Shown here piece after piece: positions 1-11,500 of a DNA stretch of 64,000 nucleotides. Below the pieces are notes generated by a model that saw nothing but the letters and a program-made list of their open reading frames with translations, ran no database searches and was not told where the DNA came from. The translations under genes and the position numbers were made by a program. The DNA lies in NCBI GenBank assembly GCA_037178855.1, contig JASJZC010000006.1, positions 1,116,001-1,180,000 of the forward strand. The letters run 5' to 3'. Numbering within the stretch: position 1 is the stretch's first letter; every line of letters begins with the position of its first letter. Origin of the DNA: Oscheius sp. JU75 (Eukaryota > Nematoda > Chromadorea > Rhabditida > Rhabditidae).

Positions 1-675
1 CAATAAACATATTCATTGTCTCACTGTCTCTCTGACTATATGCCTCTGTGTTTCTCTGTCCTTTTGTGCAGGTTTTGCTTGTTGGTCTACTCAAAAAAAA
101 AATTGAAACCTGTCAAAAAGCGAACAATATTTCAGTTTTTCTATAAGAGAGGGAGATTATCGAGAAGTATAATCGTATACTGGAAAAAATCGGAAATTTA
201 CAAAAGTTTTTTCAGCGGTCCCCCATTAGTTCATTTTCGCACTTTTAGACTCGTCACGCGCTTTTTCCGGTCATCAAAAGCGGAATAGAAAGGCGAAGTT
301 CTCTTCCCCCCTAATGCAAGGTCATCTCCGATTCATCGGCGCATATTCATCTCGCGCGTACAACAGGCTGCGCTCGTTTTTCTGGGTGCTGTTGCGCAAT
401 AATTATGCCACTTTGGGTGAGAGAAGAGACAGAGGCAGATATATTTTGTTCTTTCCCAAAAGGTCCGCCAGGAATTTCCATATTCCGATCTTCTCCTGCT
501 GCCCACTATAATCAGTTTCAATCTGCCCCAAAGTACATGAAACGCGCGCCATAAAAACTAAACCGGAGATGGCTATCACAAACAGAAACAAGTAGTTCCA
601 TTAAAACGTAATGAATGCTGAAAAGACGGTACGAATGAGAAACTTGTCGGACCACGACGAAAGTATGAGAGTAAT
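1..675. other. Intergenic left edge, no gene supported
   Basis: I find no ORF with protein-like composition or convincing splice sites in this stretch. It contains short T- and A-rich runs and some CT-rich tracts. It may hold the promoter of the ankyrin gene that starts near 676, but I see no TATA box that can be assigned with confidence. Confidence 0.4.
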
Positions 676-3039
676 ATGAGTGAGAAGAACTGCGATGACA
701 CGCAAGTTTCTACCGCTTGCTTATTTCTATCCCTGTTCCAGCTTTTGCACAGGCCTGAAGAACATTTGGGTTCCATTAGAAGGAGACTGGTCTGGCAGAT
801 GCCTTCTGCGATGCTATTAAGAAGTTCGAACAATTGGCGAAGAATGACGTACAGCAATAGGTTGTGAAGCGAGACAAATTTTACCTTTCTGTCTTTAATG
901 CTTCATCTTCAATTTCTCGTCGTGAAATTATCAGTCCCGCCCAGCAGTTGCTGGTCAATTCTATCTCGCGTGCTTTCTCCTTATCAGCTTCCCTACAACT
1001 CTACTCACAACAAAGATTCCCCGCTTTTTCTTTTCGCGTTTCCAGAACTTTGGGTCTTCTTTGGTAGGGATGCGACTGTATATACGCCTGAAGGTCATTC
1101 AACTGTTTTGCCTGATAGCTGCCTCTTTTTAGGAACCCACCGACTTCCGCGATCTTCTTCCTGTCCCTCGACGAGCAGTTGTCGATCTCTTGATTGAACA
1201 GAAGAAATGGGCTGTTCTAAAGGAATTCATTAGCGCTGAATCTCAAGAAGCCCAACAGGCCTTTGAAGTTTTTATGAAAAGCGTGGATAAGGTGGGTCTG
1301 CTTAGAAAATAGATTACAGAAAACGTTTTAAGAGCGGTGACCATGATTCGATTCGAGATCCACAGCTACCGTCTGAGGAAACGTCAGCAGTAGAGTTACT
1401 GCAGTTGGAGGTAGACAATAAGACAGGCGATGGGAAGAAAGAGAACAAGGATGAGAGCAAGTTGACTACATCCGACATTTTTGATTTTCACAGTGCCGTT
1501 CGTCAGGGAGATGAGGAACTGGTTCGATTGCTGATTGATAAAGGAGTCGATGTAAATGGCAAAGAGGGCGAATATAACTACTCTCCTTTGCATGTTGCTA
1601 CTCAAAATGGTCATATTAACATGGTCAAGCTGCTCCTCCAACATGGAGCTACTATCGACAGTGAAGATAAACATCTTTACTCTCCACTGCACATTGCTGT
1701 TCTTCTGGGACATAATTTGATGGTGGAAATGCTCATCAAAGAAGGGGCTTCGGTCTCTTCAAAAGTTAAAGATGGGAAGACTCTTCTTCATTCTGCTGCA
1801 GAATATAATCATATTGAATGTGCTCGGACCCTGCTCAAGAATCGCGCGCCGATCGATGCTGAAACTCTTAAGAGCCGTACCCCTCTCCACGTTGCTGCTG
1901 AAAATGGTCATGTTGACATTGTCCAGCTTCTCCTTCAACATGGAGCTATCGTCGACAGTGAAGATAGCGATCACGCCACTCCATTGCACATTGCTACTTC
2001 TCAGGGAGATTTGATGGTGGAATTGCGTATCACCGCAAGAGCTTCGGTCTATTCAAAGGATATAGATGGGAGGACTCCTTTACATTTTGCTGTTTGGCAT
2101 AATCACATTGAAAGTGCCAGAATCCTGCTCAAGCATCGCGCGCCGATCGACGCTGAAACTCTTAAGAACCGTACTCCTCTTCACTTTGCTGCCAAAAAAG
2201 GTAATGTTGACATGGCGAAGCTTCTCCTTCAACATGGAGCTAGTATCGACAGTCGTGACAATGTCCTCTGCACCCCACTTCATTTTTCTGCTCAAGAGGG
2301 GCACAATCAAGTAGTGGACGTGCTTCTTGGGGCTGGAGCTTCGGCCTCTTCAAAAAATATACATGGATGGACTCCTTTACATTTTGCTGCTGGAGGTAAT
2401 CACATTGAATGTGCCAAGACCCTGCTCAAGTATCGCGCGTCGATCGATGCACCCACTGTGATTGGCAGTACTCCTCTTCACTTTGCTGCCGAGCGTAGAC
2501 ATGAACTAATGGTAAAGCTTCTACTCGACGAGAATGCTGATCTTAATGCTTGTGATTGCGACGGACGTACTCCTCTTCATTACGCTTGCAGTGAAGACAT
2601 GATTGAAGTAGTCAAATTGCTGCTTCAATACAAGGCTACGATCGAAGTCACCAATAAAGATGGATGGTCTCCTCTTCACTTCGCTTGCTTCAGAGGTGCG
2701 ATCAGCTGCGTCACATATCTCCTTGAACATGGTGCTAATCCGAGTCGGACAGCCAAAAATGGTTCAACTGCACTACATATCGCTACACTTGCTAGCCACG
2801 CTGATGTTGTCAAAATCCTCCTCCAAAATGGAGCCGATGTAGATGCCCGTCGTATTGATCGTAAGTCAGCACTGCACATTGCCAGTGATAAAGGATATGT
2901 TGACATTGTAACTTTTCTCCTACAAGCTGGCGCCAATCCAAATAGTGCGAACAAAAACAATAAAACGCCTCTACGGTTTGCTCGAGCAGGCGGTCACAAC
3001 GAAGTAGCAGCCATTCTTGTGCAATATGGAGCCCGTTAG
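676..3039 (+). CDS. Ankyrin-repeat protein, spliced, about 654 aa
   Basis: Model: exons 676-705, 780-848, 1133-1291 and 1333-3039, all joined in phase 0. The last two are well supported: the 41-nt intron 1292-1332 ends TTTTAAG. The residues after it (SGDHDSIRDPQLP) match those after the equivalent intron of the kinase-ankyrin gene at the other end of the window (SGEHASIRSPQLS). The first two exons are weaker (donor GTTTCT). About 14-15 ankyrin repeats of 33 residues fill the protein to its C-terminus (TPLHxAAxxGHxxxVxLLLxxGA pattern). The repeats are diverged, unlike the homogenised array of the paralogue. The N-terminus is short and helical (DLLPVPRRAVVDLLIEQKKW) with no kinase domain. The long uninterrupted frame really extends upstream of the TTG at 1405, so that is not the start. 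A soluble scaffold role is the default inference for a pure ankyrin protein; no partner can be named. An AATAAA follows at 3077. Confidence 0.8.
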
Positions 3040-3076
3040 ACGAACAAACACCCAACAGTAGTTCAATTGTGCTTCT

Positions 3077-3082
3077 AATAAA
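3077..3082 (+). terminator. AATAAA polyadenylation signal of ankyrin gene
   Basis: AATAAA lies 38 bases after the stop codon of the ankyrin gene, the usual place for a nematode cleavage/polyadenylation signal. Confidence 0.6.
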
Positions 3083-3140
3083 AATCATCACTGTATATAT
3101 CTTCATTGTTTTATCCATGTCTATTCTGTCTCTCTGGCTG

Positions 3141-3317
3141 TCTTTTAGTCAATTTGGTTGAGAGGAATGAACATACCGAAAGCCAGGAAGATCTTAAAAC
3201 CATCAATAAACGTCCCCTTGTCTAGAAGTAAGTTAGTATTACAATATTTTACAAGGACGATCATTGTGTACAGGGATAGCTTGGCTTCAATGCATTGGTG
3301 AAAAAAAAAGATGAAGC
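3141..3317. repeat. Left arm of 180-bp inverted duplication
   Basis: This stretch is the reverse complement, with small indels, of about 5622-5806. Shared blocks include TCAATTTGGTTGAGAGGAAT, the CTTGTCTAGAA block and the run GGGATAGCTTGGCTTCAATG. The arms are 2.3 kb apart. Neither arm has recognisable coding content, so this is probably a fold-back or duplicated MITE-like fragment. Confidence 0.75.
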
Positions 3318-3364
3318 ACGTAGCGTCCGATCTTCTTGACGGCGAAGCAGAAGGTTTCCTATAC

Positions 3365-3840
3365 CTGGCAGTCGTCCTCCTCGTCCACAATCATGTTTCT
3401 CTGCTGGAGACAGAAGGCCTCATCACAGCTCTTTTTCGTCTCGCTGGCGAAAAACTTTGACATACTTTTGGAAACAATTATTTTGTGTACTACTGATTCT
3501 GGATAAGCTCTTCGTTTGTTTGCTGCTCCAATGATCATCGTTGTGTCTTTCGCATTTTCTCGATCTATGCACATACACTAGATGGAATAGGCAAAGACAC
3601 CACTTCCGATAAATTTTTGTCTGTTTATCGTGTGCATGGGGCCACGGCTGTTAATATGTAAACGAAGCTCTCTGCTTTCCACACCAGCCTATTGAACAGT
3701 TCACATCGATATTTTCGTTCAACTTCATGTTTTGGCTTGGATGAAAAGCAAAAGAACTTTTTTGTTTTAATAGCTGAATTTTTTCCCAGACACATACTAT
3801 GATCTTGACATTTCTCACATGGTATTTTTTCGAATTTCAT
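3365..3840 (-). pseudogene. Fragment of small gene family with MIVDEEDDCQ exon end
   Basis: Two minus-strand open segments, about 3840-3652 and 3574-3365, have protein-like composition. The first is Cys/Lys-rich (CEKCQDHSMCLGKN). The second ends MIVDEEDDCQ directly before a GTATAG donor, and the same exon end followed by GTACAC occurs on + at about 55094. The sequence downstream of the donor (AAGAAGATCGGACGCTACG) also matches that copy. I do not recognise the family. No clean start or complete frame links the segments, so I treat it as a partial or decayed member. Confidence 0.4.
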
Positions 3841-4186
3841 GTACCCCTAAGATGCTTGTAGAATTGCCATTCCCTCCCGTACGCTACTTTTTTGTGTTTC
3901 ACCATAACTGTATAGCAAAACAGATGCAGCTTAATTACTAAAGCTGCCAATTTTTTTTTATGGACTTTAGTTTTTGATACTGTTACGTTGGAAAATACTG
4001 GTCGAATTCATCAATTTGCAACTTTCGTTCAATGATTCTCGTTTGTTTCACACAAATCTTATAAAAACAATGTAATTTGGAGGCGATGAATTGGCGCTTG
4101 GGTTTTCATAGCACAGTTTTGAGAGCCATATTCCTTTCACCATCTGTGAATAAATGCCAGGCAGTCGACACATGCGAATTTGTGCG

Positions 4187-4267
4187 CTCTCTCTCTCTCT
4201 CTCTCCTAGTCAGTCGGCGATTTTTCATTACAAAATGGCTGCATAGGAGAGAGAGACAGAGAGAGAG
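4187..4267. repeat. CT/GA fold-back
   Basis: A (CT)n tract ending CTCCTAG is followed about 33 bases later by TAGGAGAGAGAGAC and a (GA)n tract. The two arms pair over about 22 bases with one or two mismatches and would form a long hairpin. Similar CT/GA pairs recur around 11690, 14110 and 16020. Confidence 0.6.
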
Positions 4268-4499
4268 AACCGGTCCCCACCTCTCTAACACTGAATGAAC
4301 ACGGCCACAAACTTTTCATCGTGTCTCCTCGCCTATTTTATGCCAATTTTATCGGCAGACAGTGTTTGGGATGTAGACAAGGCAACAGTTTTTCACTTTT
4401 TGAGAAAATCATTTTCCAAGCACACCATGTTCTGACCGATAGGAGCCAGAACACATTTCCATACAGCCAAAAGTTGAAACACAACTTTTTGTTTTCTCA

Positions 4500-5590
4500 C
4501 AATTGGTGCTTTCTTGAAGGTTTCTGACCGTTATGTACCATGGAAGACCATTACCGTCCCTTTGGGCGACTATTTCCTCAAAAATGTTTGTTTGTTTCAA
4601 CGTCAATCGAGACCAAACTAAGTTTCAAGCATCCTAGTCCTTTATATAAATCAGTTGAAACTTATTCTGTCCTGCTACTTGACTGTACTATTCGAAAAAA
4701 TGAGTTGCTCTCGTAGCTTTATGATGTTTGGTTTCCGAAGAACAGAACTATGAAGCAAAACATTTTCCCTCCGTTGACTTTGTATCCTACTAGAAAATTT
4801 CGGAACTTTAGCTATGACCTAGGCAGGATACAGTTATCGGTATCTGTACATCCGTTATTATCTCCTGTGATGGATAAATATCAAAGTGTCAGTCAGACAG
4901 ACCTTGAACTGCCTTTGTATTTCCAATGTTTCATAGAAGATTGACCTTATTTACACTAGTAATTACGGTAATACAGGTACGAGTCATCTGCCCTTTAAAT
5001 CATTCTCTTTTGCTATGTCTTAGTTTTTTTACCAACCCTCTGAATCCAAGCTATTATTGCATCCAATCTATTGTTGTACTCACAATGTGGGTTTTAGTCC
5101 CTTCTGTACCATAGAAGACCTATATCTCTCACCCTGTCTCTATTTGCTATAAACGTCCCCATTTGAACGACTATTTCCACAAACTGTTTGTTTTTTAGTG
5201 TCTCTGAAGAGCCAACTAAGTTTCAAGCATCCTACCTCTTTCTAAGTACCAGTTGAAACTTGTAACATCTTGCGACTCAGCTATCGAAAAAAATTAGTTG
5301 CTTTCGCAATTTTATGAAGTTCTATTGATAGGACTAGCTTTACTGTTTATGACAGAACCATGAAACAAAACTGCTTCTTCTCAGTTAACCACTTGATTTT
5401 TATATGGAACTATAAACTTTTGGAGATTTGAAGATGACATCGTACAAGTATCGGGGTCTGTAAATCTTATATTCTTACCAACTGTCACTGAAACATGGAA
5501 CTTTTGCAAAATGTTTGTTACTTGCGTTTCGAAATCGGGTTGACTTTTGTATTCCCGATCTTTCATTGAAGATTACGGCTATGTTCTGAA
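4500..5590. repeat. Diverged tandem duplication, two units of about 0.5 kb
   Basis: Unit 1 (about 4530-4960) and unit 2 (about 5100-5580) align throughout with many substitutions. Shared landmarks are TACCATRGAAGACC, CTATTTCC-CAAA, AACTAAGTTTCAAGCATCCTA, AGTTGAAACTT, AAAAAATKAGTTGCT and GAACYATGAARCAAAAC. I see no coding potential in either unit. Nothing else can be supported between 3.9 and 5.6 kb. Confidence 0.6.
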
Positions 5591-5621
5591 AATTTAAGCA
5601 TTTTTATTCCTAGGTATTGCT

Positions 5622-5806
5622 TCATCTTTTTTTTCACCAATGCATTGAAGCCAAGCTATCCCTGTACACAATGATCGTCCTTGTAAAATATTGTAATTCT
5701 AACTTATTTCTAGACAAGGGGACGTTTATTGATGGTTTAAGATAAGATTTAAGATCTTCCTGGCTTTCGGTATGTTCATTCCTCTCAACCAAATTGACTA
5801 AAAGAC
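5622..5806. repeat. Right arm of 180-bp inverted duplication
   Basis: Reverse-complement partner of 3141-3317; see that entry. It contains a small local duplication (TTTAAGATAAGATTTAAGATC) that the left arm lacks. Confidence 0.75.
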
Positions 5807-8560
5807 GACTCTTCTAACTTCCAAAATGTCCCTCTTCCCGAATTCCATGCATAAACTTCCTATACTCTATCAATGGGAGAATAATCCTCGAGAGTACTCT
5901 CTTGTACTTTTCAAGGCCTTCTTTACCTGAATTTCTTAGTAAATCCCTCAACAGAACAAAATTAAATTCTACCGTTTCGGGCTATTTTTTTCGCTAGGGA
6001 GTATGAGTTTCTCCCTTTCATTAGGCTTGTAAGAAATCGTTTATGTTTCAAGCTTCTCATATATAGTGCGGCTCTAAGAAAAAGCAATTGATCCGACCGA
6101 TAACATTCGATAACGTCAAAAACAAATCAAGTTCATACTCGAGTAGTATTCTCCCATATTTCACGCGTTTTTTTTTTATCTTGGCCTCCTTATTTTTGGA
6201 ATAGTCGCGAGGATAGGATCGTCTGAAAATCTTTAACAAATCCTCTCAAACTATCAGATTAGATTTCATAGTGTGAATGAAGATGGAAGCTAACCTCAAA
6301 CTATCAGTGATTCGTCAAACACAAAATGGTATCGAGAGTCTAATGAGGGAAAAATGTTTCAATGAGTGCTGAAAAAGAGGTAATACTAGCTTCCTGTCTG
6401 ATCCTTCCGAGGAAGCGATCGTTTTCAGTTCACCGGCCTCACCTCATTCTCTTTTTGAAACAAAAATAGTCACTTTTCCCAGTCTTTCCAATTTCCCAAT
6501 ATGGTGAAATAAACAGTAATATCAGCGCTCTGAAGATTGAAAAATTGTTTTTTTTTTGGAGAGGTAGTGATTTTCGGAGCTAGCGAACTGTGAAGTACCG
6601 GCTAAAAACATCGGGATGGAGATTAGAGTGTTTGCTACGTTCTAGGTCTTTTTTTACTTTGTTTAAAATAAAAATAGACACCTTCTCCAGTTCCTTCAAG
6701 TTTCTATGCCCACTGTATATCCATAACCCTCGTAATTCAACCTAGTCATGCTCTGCAAACTTGAAGCATTTTTCAATCTCTACAACTTTGCAGAGCATTA
6801 CAGAGCTTAAAAATCAATTCTTGACCACCCAAAATAGGCCAACTATCTCAAGGTGTGCGTCCCTCACGGTTTTACCATAGTCCTTCCACGTTCATTATTC
6901 GGGCAGCATGCGCGCACACAGTGTAACAAAGACGCAAATAAGCAAGGAGAGACATTGACTGACTGATTGAGAGAACCCGATTTTGTCCCCGGCGCTCTCT
7001 TTCGAGCGCTGAACTTTTCTTTTACTGTTAGAGGGGGCCTAATGTAATCAGGGCAGGAAGAGGTGGTCAGGTGACTACCGTGTCCAAATTTCATACTTTT
7101 CTGTTACACCGAATAGATATAAGAAGCAAATTCAGCCATTTATACTGTCTTGTCTGTGTTCTACTCCAAGCTTCGGTATGTACTATCATACTATTTCGGA
7201 CAGGAGGCCCGCTGCTCTCTGTACCAACTTTCTCAAACTTTTATGTTTCACGATACCATTGTAGTCCAGGTATATTAATCAACATCTGCTTGGTGCAAAA
7301 CCGATGCACCTGGAGCAAGTATGGATGTTTGCTTCAATGGATTTATATAGTCCGGAAGCTTTTTGGCTGACACCGTAATCGCCTCCTTGATTGTCAAACC
7401 CGAAACACTCATGAAAAATGTCACGCCTCGTCTTTCAAAGCCTTGTTATAGTGCATAACCTGAACAAAAAATTACTTCTCGATCCCTGACGCTAGCAATG
7501 TTATTCGTGCAATGCCAAAAGTTCGTCATTAGTCGGCACCAGAACGATCGTGGCACCAAAATTCACTGGCTCGCTATAGTCAGAACGAGTAGAAGAAAGA
7601 TAATCTTGTCGAAGATTGATTTGAAGGTTTGTTGTTTCACTGAATAGATATAGGAACCAAGTTTGGAACTCCTTACTTCATTTCTATTCTTCGCGAAAAA
7701 AACACAAGTTGAATGCTTCAAAGGCTTGGCATAATGCTAAGCTTTGACTGTAATCTAATGGATTGTCCTTTTCGAATTCACAACAAAATGACATCTGTTC
7801 AATTAAAATGCTTGAACTAAAAGTCCCAGCAGTAAACTGTATAGCACTACTTCAATATTTCACTGGTATAGTGAGTGCGAATACATGGAAGATGTTCATG
7901 TGATAACATGTCATGTTTTCCTTCGACTGCACTCTTCGCGAAAAAGCATGTTGTACGTTTTAAAGTCAAAGTAAAGCTATTCTCGAAGTGGAGTACCGTT
8001 ACGGTAAAGCTGTAAAAATATCCAACGATTCGGTATAAGGAACACCTTTTAGAGTTCTTGCAAACCACAAAAAGTGTAACATTATGACTTTCAAAACTTT
8101 CATGTTACAAGGATTCCTAATAGCTTCTCATCTCATGGTAGTAAGACAATCTTATTGGAATACAGCATTGCCAAAATATTTACTTCGCATTCTGTTTTAT
8201 CTTATAAGCTGGAACTTTTCTGTTTTTCAGTGGTGAATATACCGCGTATTAAATCTTCCCCTTGTGTGTATTTTCGTGACGACAAGAGTTTTGGCGTATA
8301 TTGTCCGGTTACACTACAGGCTCAAATGCCAGAAAACAGTCTCAATTTTCAAGCTTTTTACTTTCTCCTAACCGCTTTCGGTTGATTCGTGGTCCGAAAT
8401 TTTTGTTTGTTTAACGAATCCATTATAGTCAGCCCTTATAAAGTGAAAGCAATATATAGTACAGTAATCGCAAAGTAGTTGGCATAACCGTACGTTTTTG
8501 ACCTTTTTTGGTTTCATCGAATCTAAGATGTTTCTAGTATTGCTTTACTCCGACTTTTGA
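5807..8560. other. Non-coding, AT-rich, no gene supported
   Basis: Open frames here are short and have noise-like composition. A GC-richer patch near 6880-7060 carries CT tracts. Isolated GTTTCA-type boxes begin in this interval (for example near 7240 and 7640) and become dense after 8.5 kb. I cannot support a protein or a structured RNA here. Confidence 0.4.
6748..6798. repeat. Short fold-back, CTTTGCAGAGCAT family copy 1
   Basis: ATGCTCTGCAAA at 6748-6759 is perfectly inverted as TTTGCAGAGCAT at 6787-6798, with CTACAAC just inside the right arm. Related fold-backs built on CTACAACTTTGCA occur near 23966, 29260, 48527 and 63332. Confidence 0.7.
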
Positions 8561-8575
8561 TATAATCCCAAATAT

Positions 8576-11500
8576 GTTTCAAAGACGTGATATACCGCCA
8601 AGCTTCGACTGTAACCTAGTACACTCCTGCCCTCGTACAATTCACAACAGAATAGTCTTGTTCGGCGTTTTTTTTTTTGATATCACATTATGTCGGCTCT
8701 TTCACTTTCTGCTATCCGTTAGTAGTTCATTCCTAATTCGAATTTTTACATGTTTCAAGAGTCCAGTATGGCCACATTAACGTACAGTAATCGGGAAGTA
8801 GATGGTGAAAGTGTTTTGTTTTGACCTTTTTTGTTTCATCGAATAAGACGGTTCTTATATTGTTTTTACTTTACTTTTTGTCGTAACCCCAAATATGTTT
8901 CAAAGACTTGGTATAAGACTCAACTGTCACTGGTAGCCATTGGCATCTTCTTAACTTCTCGGTACAAATCTTGTTTCTTTTGAAAAACCAGACCTATTTA
9001 TTGGAACTTCTACTGAACCACCATCGTGTTTCAATTTTCCCGTTATGTTTCATTCCCCTCTCTTTCTTTACAACTTGTGAAGCATGCAGAGTTTGGCCTA
9101 CCTCAGAAATCCTCATTTTTTTCGAATCATCATTTTTCTCCTCTTTCCCAGCTCATTACGCCACTTTCCTGGCCTCTGATAAGCAGACATAAAAAGCGAT
9201 TGGAATGAATCGATATGCAAAGTCTCTCTCTTCCCCCTAATCAGTGTCTTCCTTTTCACCCTGGAGTCAACAAACAAGGTTTTTTTTATAGAAAACTTTC
9301 TGTCCCAAAATGAGTCCAAAGCTTGTATATTCACTGTCACACAGGAGCCAGGTTCAACTTTTTTGTTTCACTGAAAGTAGAAATAGAAAACCCCTTCTTG
9401 TAGCCACAATTTTTTTTTTCGGATAGGCGGATTACTGAGGTAGGCCAAACTCTGCATGCTTCACAAGTATGATAAAGGGATCATTGTGAAAAGATTTCAC
9501 TAGAATGCTCCTTCAGTAGAACAAAAAGTTGCAAACTACTTTTGTGTTTGTAATTCTATACTGGAGTTGGCTAGTCGCTGTTCTCAGATAGGTTTCTCTA
9601 AAAAATAAACTCTTGTGATGTCGAGCAACCGATTCCAGAACTTACAGATTCTCTTCTAATGGTTCTGTCACTGAGGACCTAGGTTCAAATTTTTTTTTGT
9701 TTCACTGAAAGTAGAAATAGAAAGCCATTTCTTGAGTCTTATTTTATAAATTTTTGGAAATTCCAGTCCAAAACTGGATTTTTTTTATGTTTTACAACTT
9801 CTGTATAGAGGTCACTGTCGAGACTGCCTTTTTTCCTGGGTGTGATTACAAGAATTTACTAATTTTCTATTTTGTTCATCTAGGAACATGCATAACTTTT
9901 TTGTGTGTTTCACCAATCCAATGTAATACTCTACTGGGCAAGGCTTTTTGGTCAAGTTCTGAAAGTGCTGAAACCATCAAGTTCTTTTGATTTTTACACC
10001 TTCAGCTTGCCAAAATTTCTACGAAACATTTTTTGTTTCACTCACAGTATATACGAAAAAGTTTCTTCGAGGTTTTACTGTCGTATGCGATACTCTTGGC
10101 CGAGACCTGAGTATGCGATGTGTTACCTATATATATATACATCATCAAACTGGCCCTGTGGCTGTTCTCTTTTTAGCTGTGAGTGAATATGGATGTTACT
10201 TGGCCGAGACTAGCAGCCCTACATCGATGTTACACTATTGGTTTTCATGCCTTCGGCTTGCCAAAATACTTTCAAAACCATCTATGTTTCACTCACAGCA
10301 CCTAAGAAAAAAGCTCGTCTAGGTGTCACTGCCGCTCTCGGTTTCTATAGATCCCAGACGAGGTGATACGGGTGCGACTCGGCCTCAGAAACTGAAACGC
10401 TGCATACGGTACGGGAGCGTTAGTTTCTAGACCGAAATTTTTTTTCGAATTTTCCAGAATTCCCGTCTCTTCCTGACCCCTCTTCACAGAAAACATGCAG
10501 TTTCATTGTGATTATTCATAGCCAAGGGGAGGATGAGGGCATTCTTGCATAGGCAAATGCCATATCCTCATCTGGGCAACATTGGACATCTTGTATGCAA
10601 AGGGCTCTGGAGCAGAGGAGAGGGAGAAATAAAATGGGAACATCCTATACGTTAAAATGGGGGTGGAGGTTCAGCCTAGCCTCTGTATATTGTTTCATAT
10701 GCCTCACATGCCTGTCCATCCTCGCAAGAAACTCTCTGCCATATAGGATTCTGATGAAACATTTGTAGAAAGTTTTTTTTTTAGAAAACTAGAATTCCGC
10801 ACTTTTCTTGTTTCAGTGATATTACAAACCAAATTTTGAAATCATTGCAGTACTATCTGCATGCTTGTCTAATGAAAATATAAAGTACCCATAAAGCTCG
10901 AATTGAATATGTTTGAAAAGAAAAATTTCCGAACCCCCTAAGTTGTTTGAAAGGGGGAATGTTTTTTTTGCGGTAGCCAGTAGAATGGTGAAAGAAAAAT
11001 GTTTCTTAGTGACCAATTCTTTCCATTTCGAGCGGCTTTTCAAAGTTTTTCTGTAGTACTTGGATATTAGAATTTTGTCATGACGCCATATGGAATACTA
11101 TAAAATTCAAACAAGAAAATTCAAAAGTCTAGTTCCTGAAGAAAGTTTTGGAGGAATTTTTTACCAGTTTCGTATATGAAGTTTGAGTACTTCAATGTCG
11201 TGAAACTTTTCTTGACCTCAAAATGACACGGTCTTTCTTATACTCTTTGACGTTTGGTTCATTCCTTTTTTCCTATGTTTCACCATTCTTATTAGATCTC
11301 GATAAGATCGTGGAAAACTCAATTCCTCCAGTATTGTTGTTACAATATCACTGTCAATCGTATCTCGGTCAACCTGTGACACTCTTGCTTTTGTGTGTTC
11401 TTTTATGCAGTCTGTAGTAGCCCAGACGTCTACAGTAAACTTTTTATGCTTCTCATGACACTAGAGAGGTGCCGGTAGCTTCAATGTAATCATCTTAGTC

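Noticed and set aside
1320-1332. TTACAG at 1319 as acceptor for the last exon of the 5' ankyrin gene
   Set aside because: Using it brings TAA into frame after four codons. TTTTAAG at 1332 keeps the frame and matches the paralogue's boundary.
1405-1407. TTG at 1405 as start codon of the ankyrin gene
   Set aside because: The frame is open and homologous to the paralogue upstream of it, back to an acceptor at 1332, so translation begins in an earlier exon.
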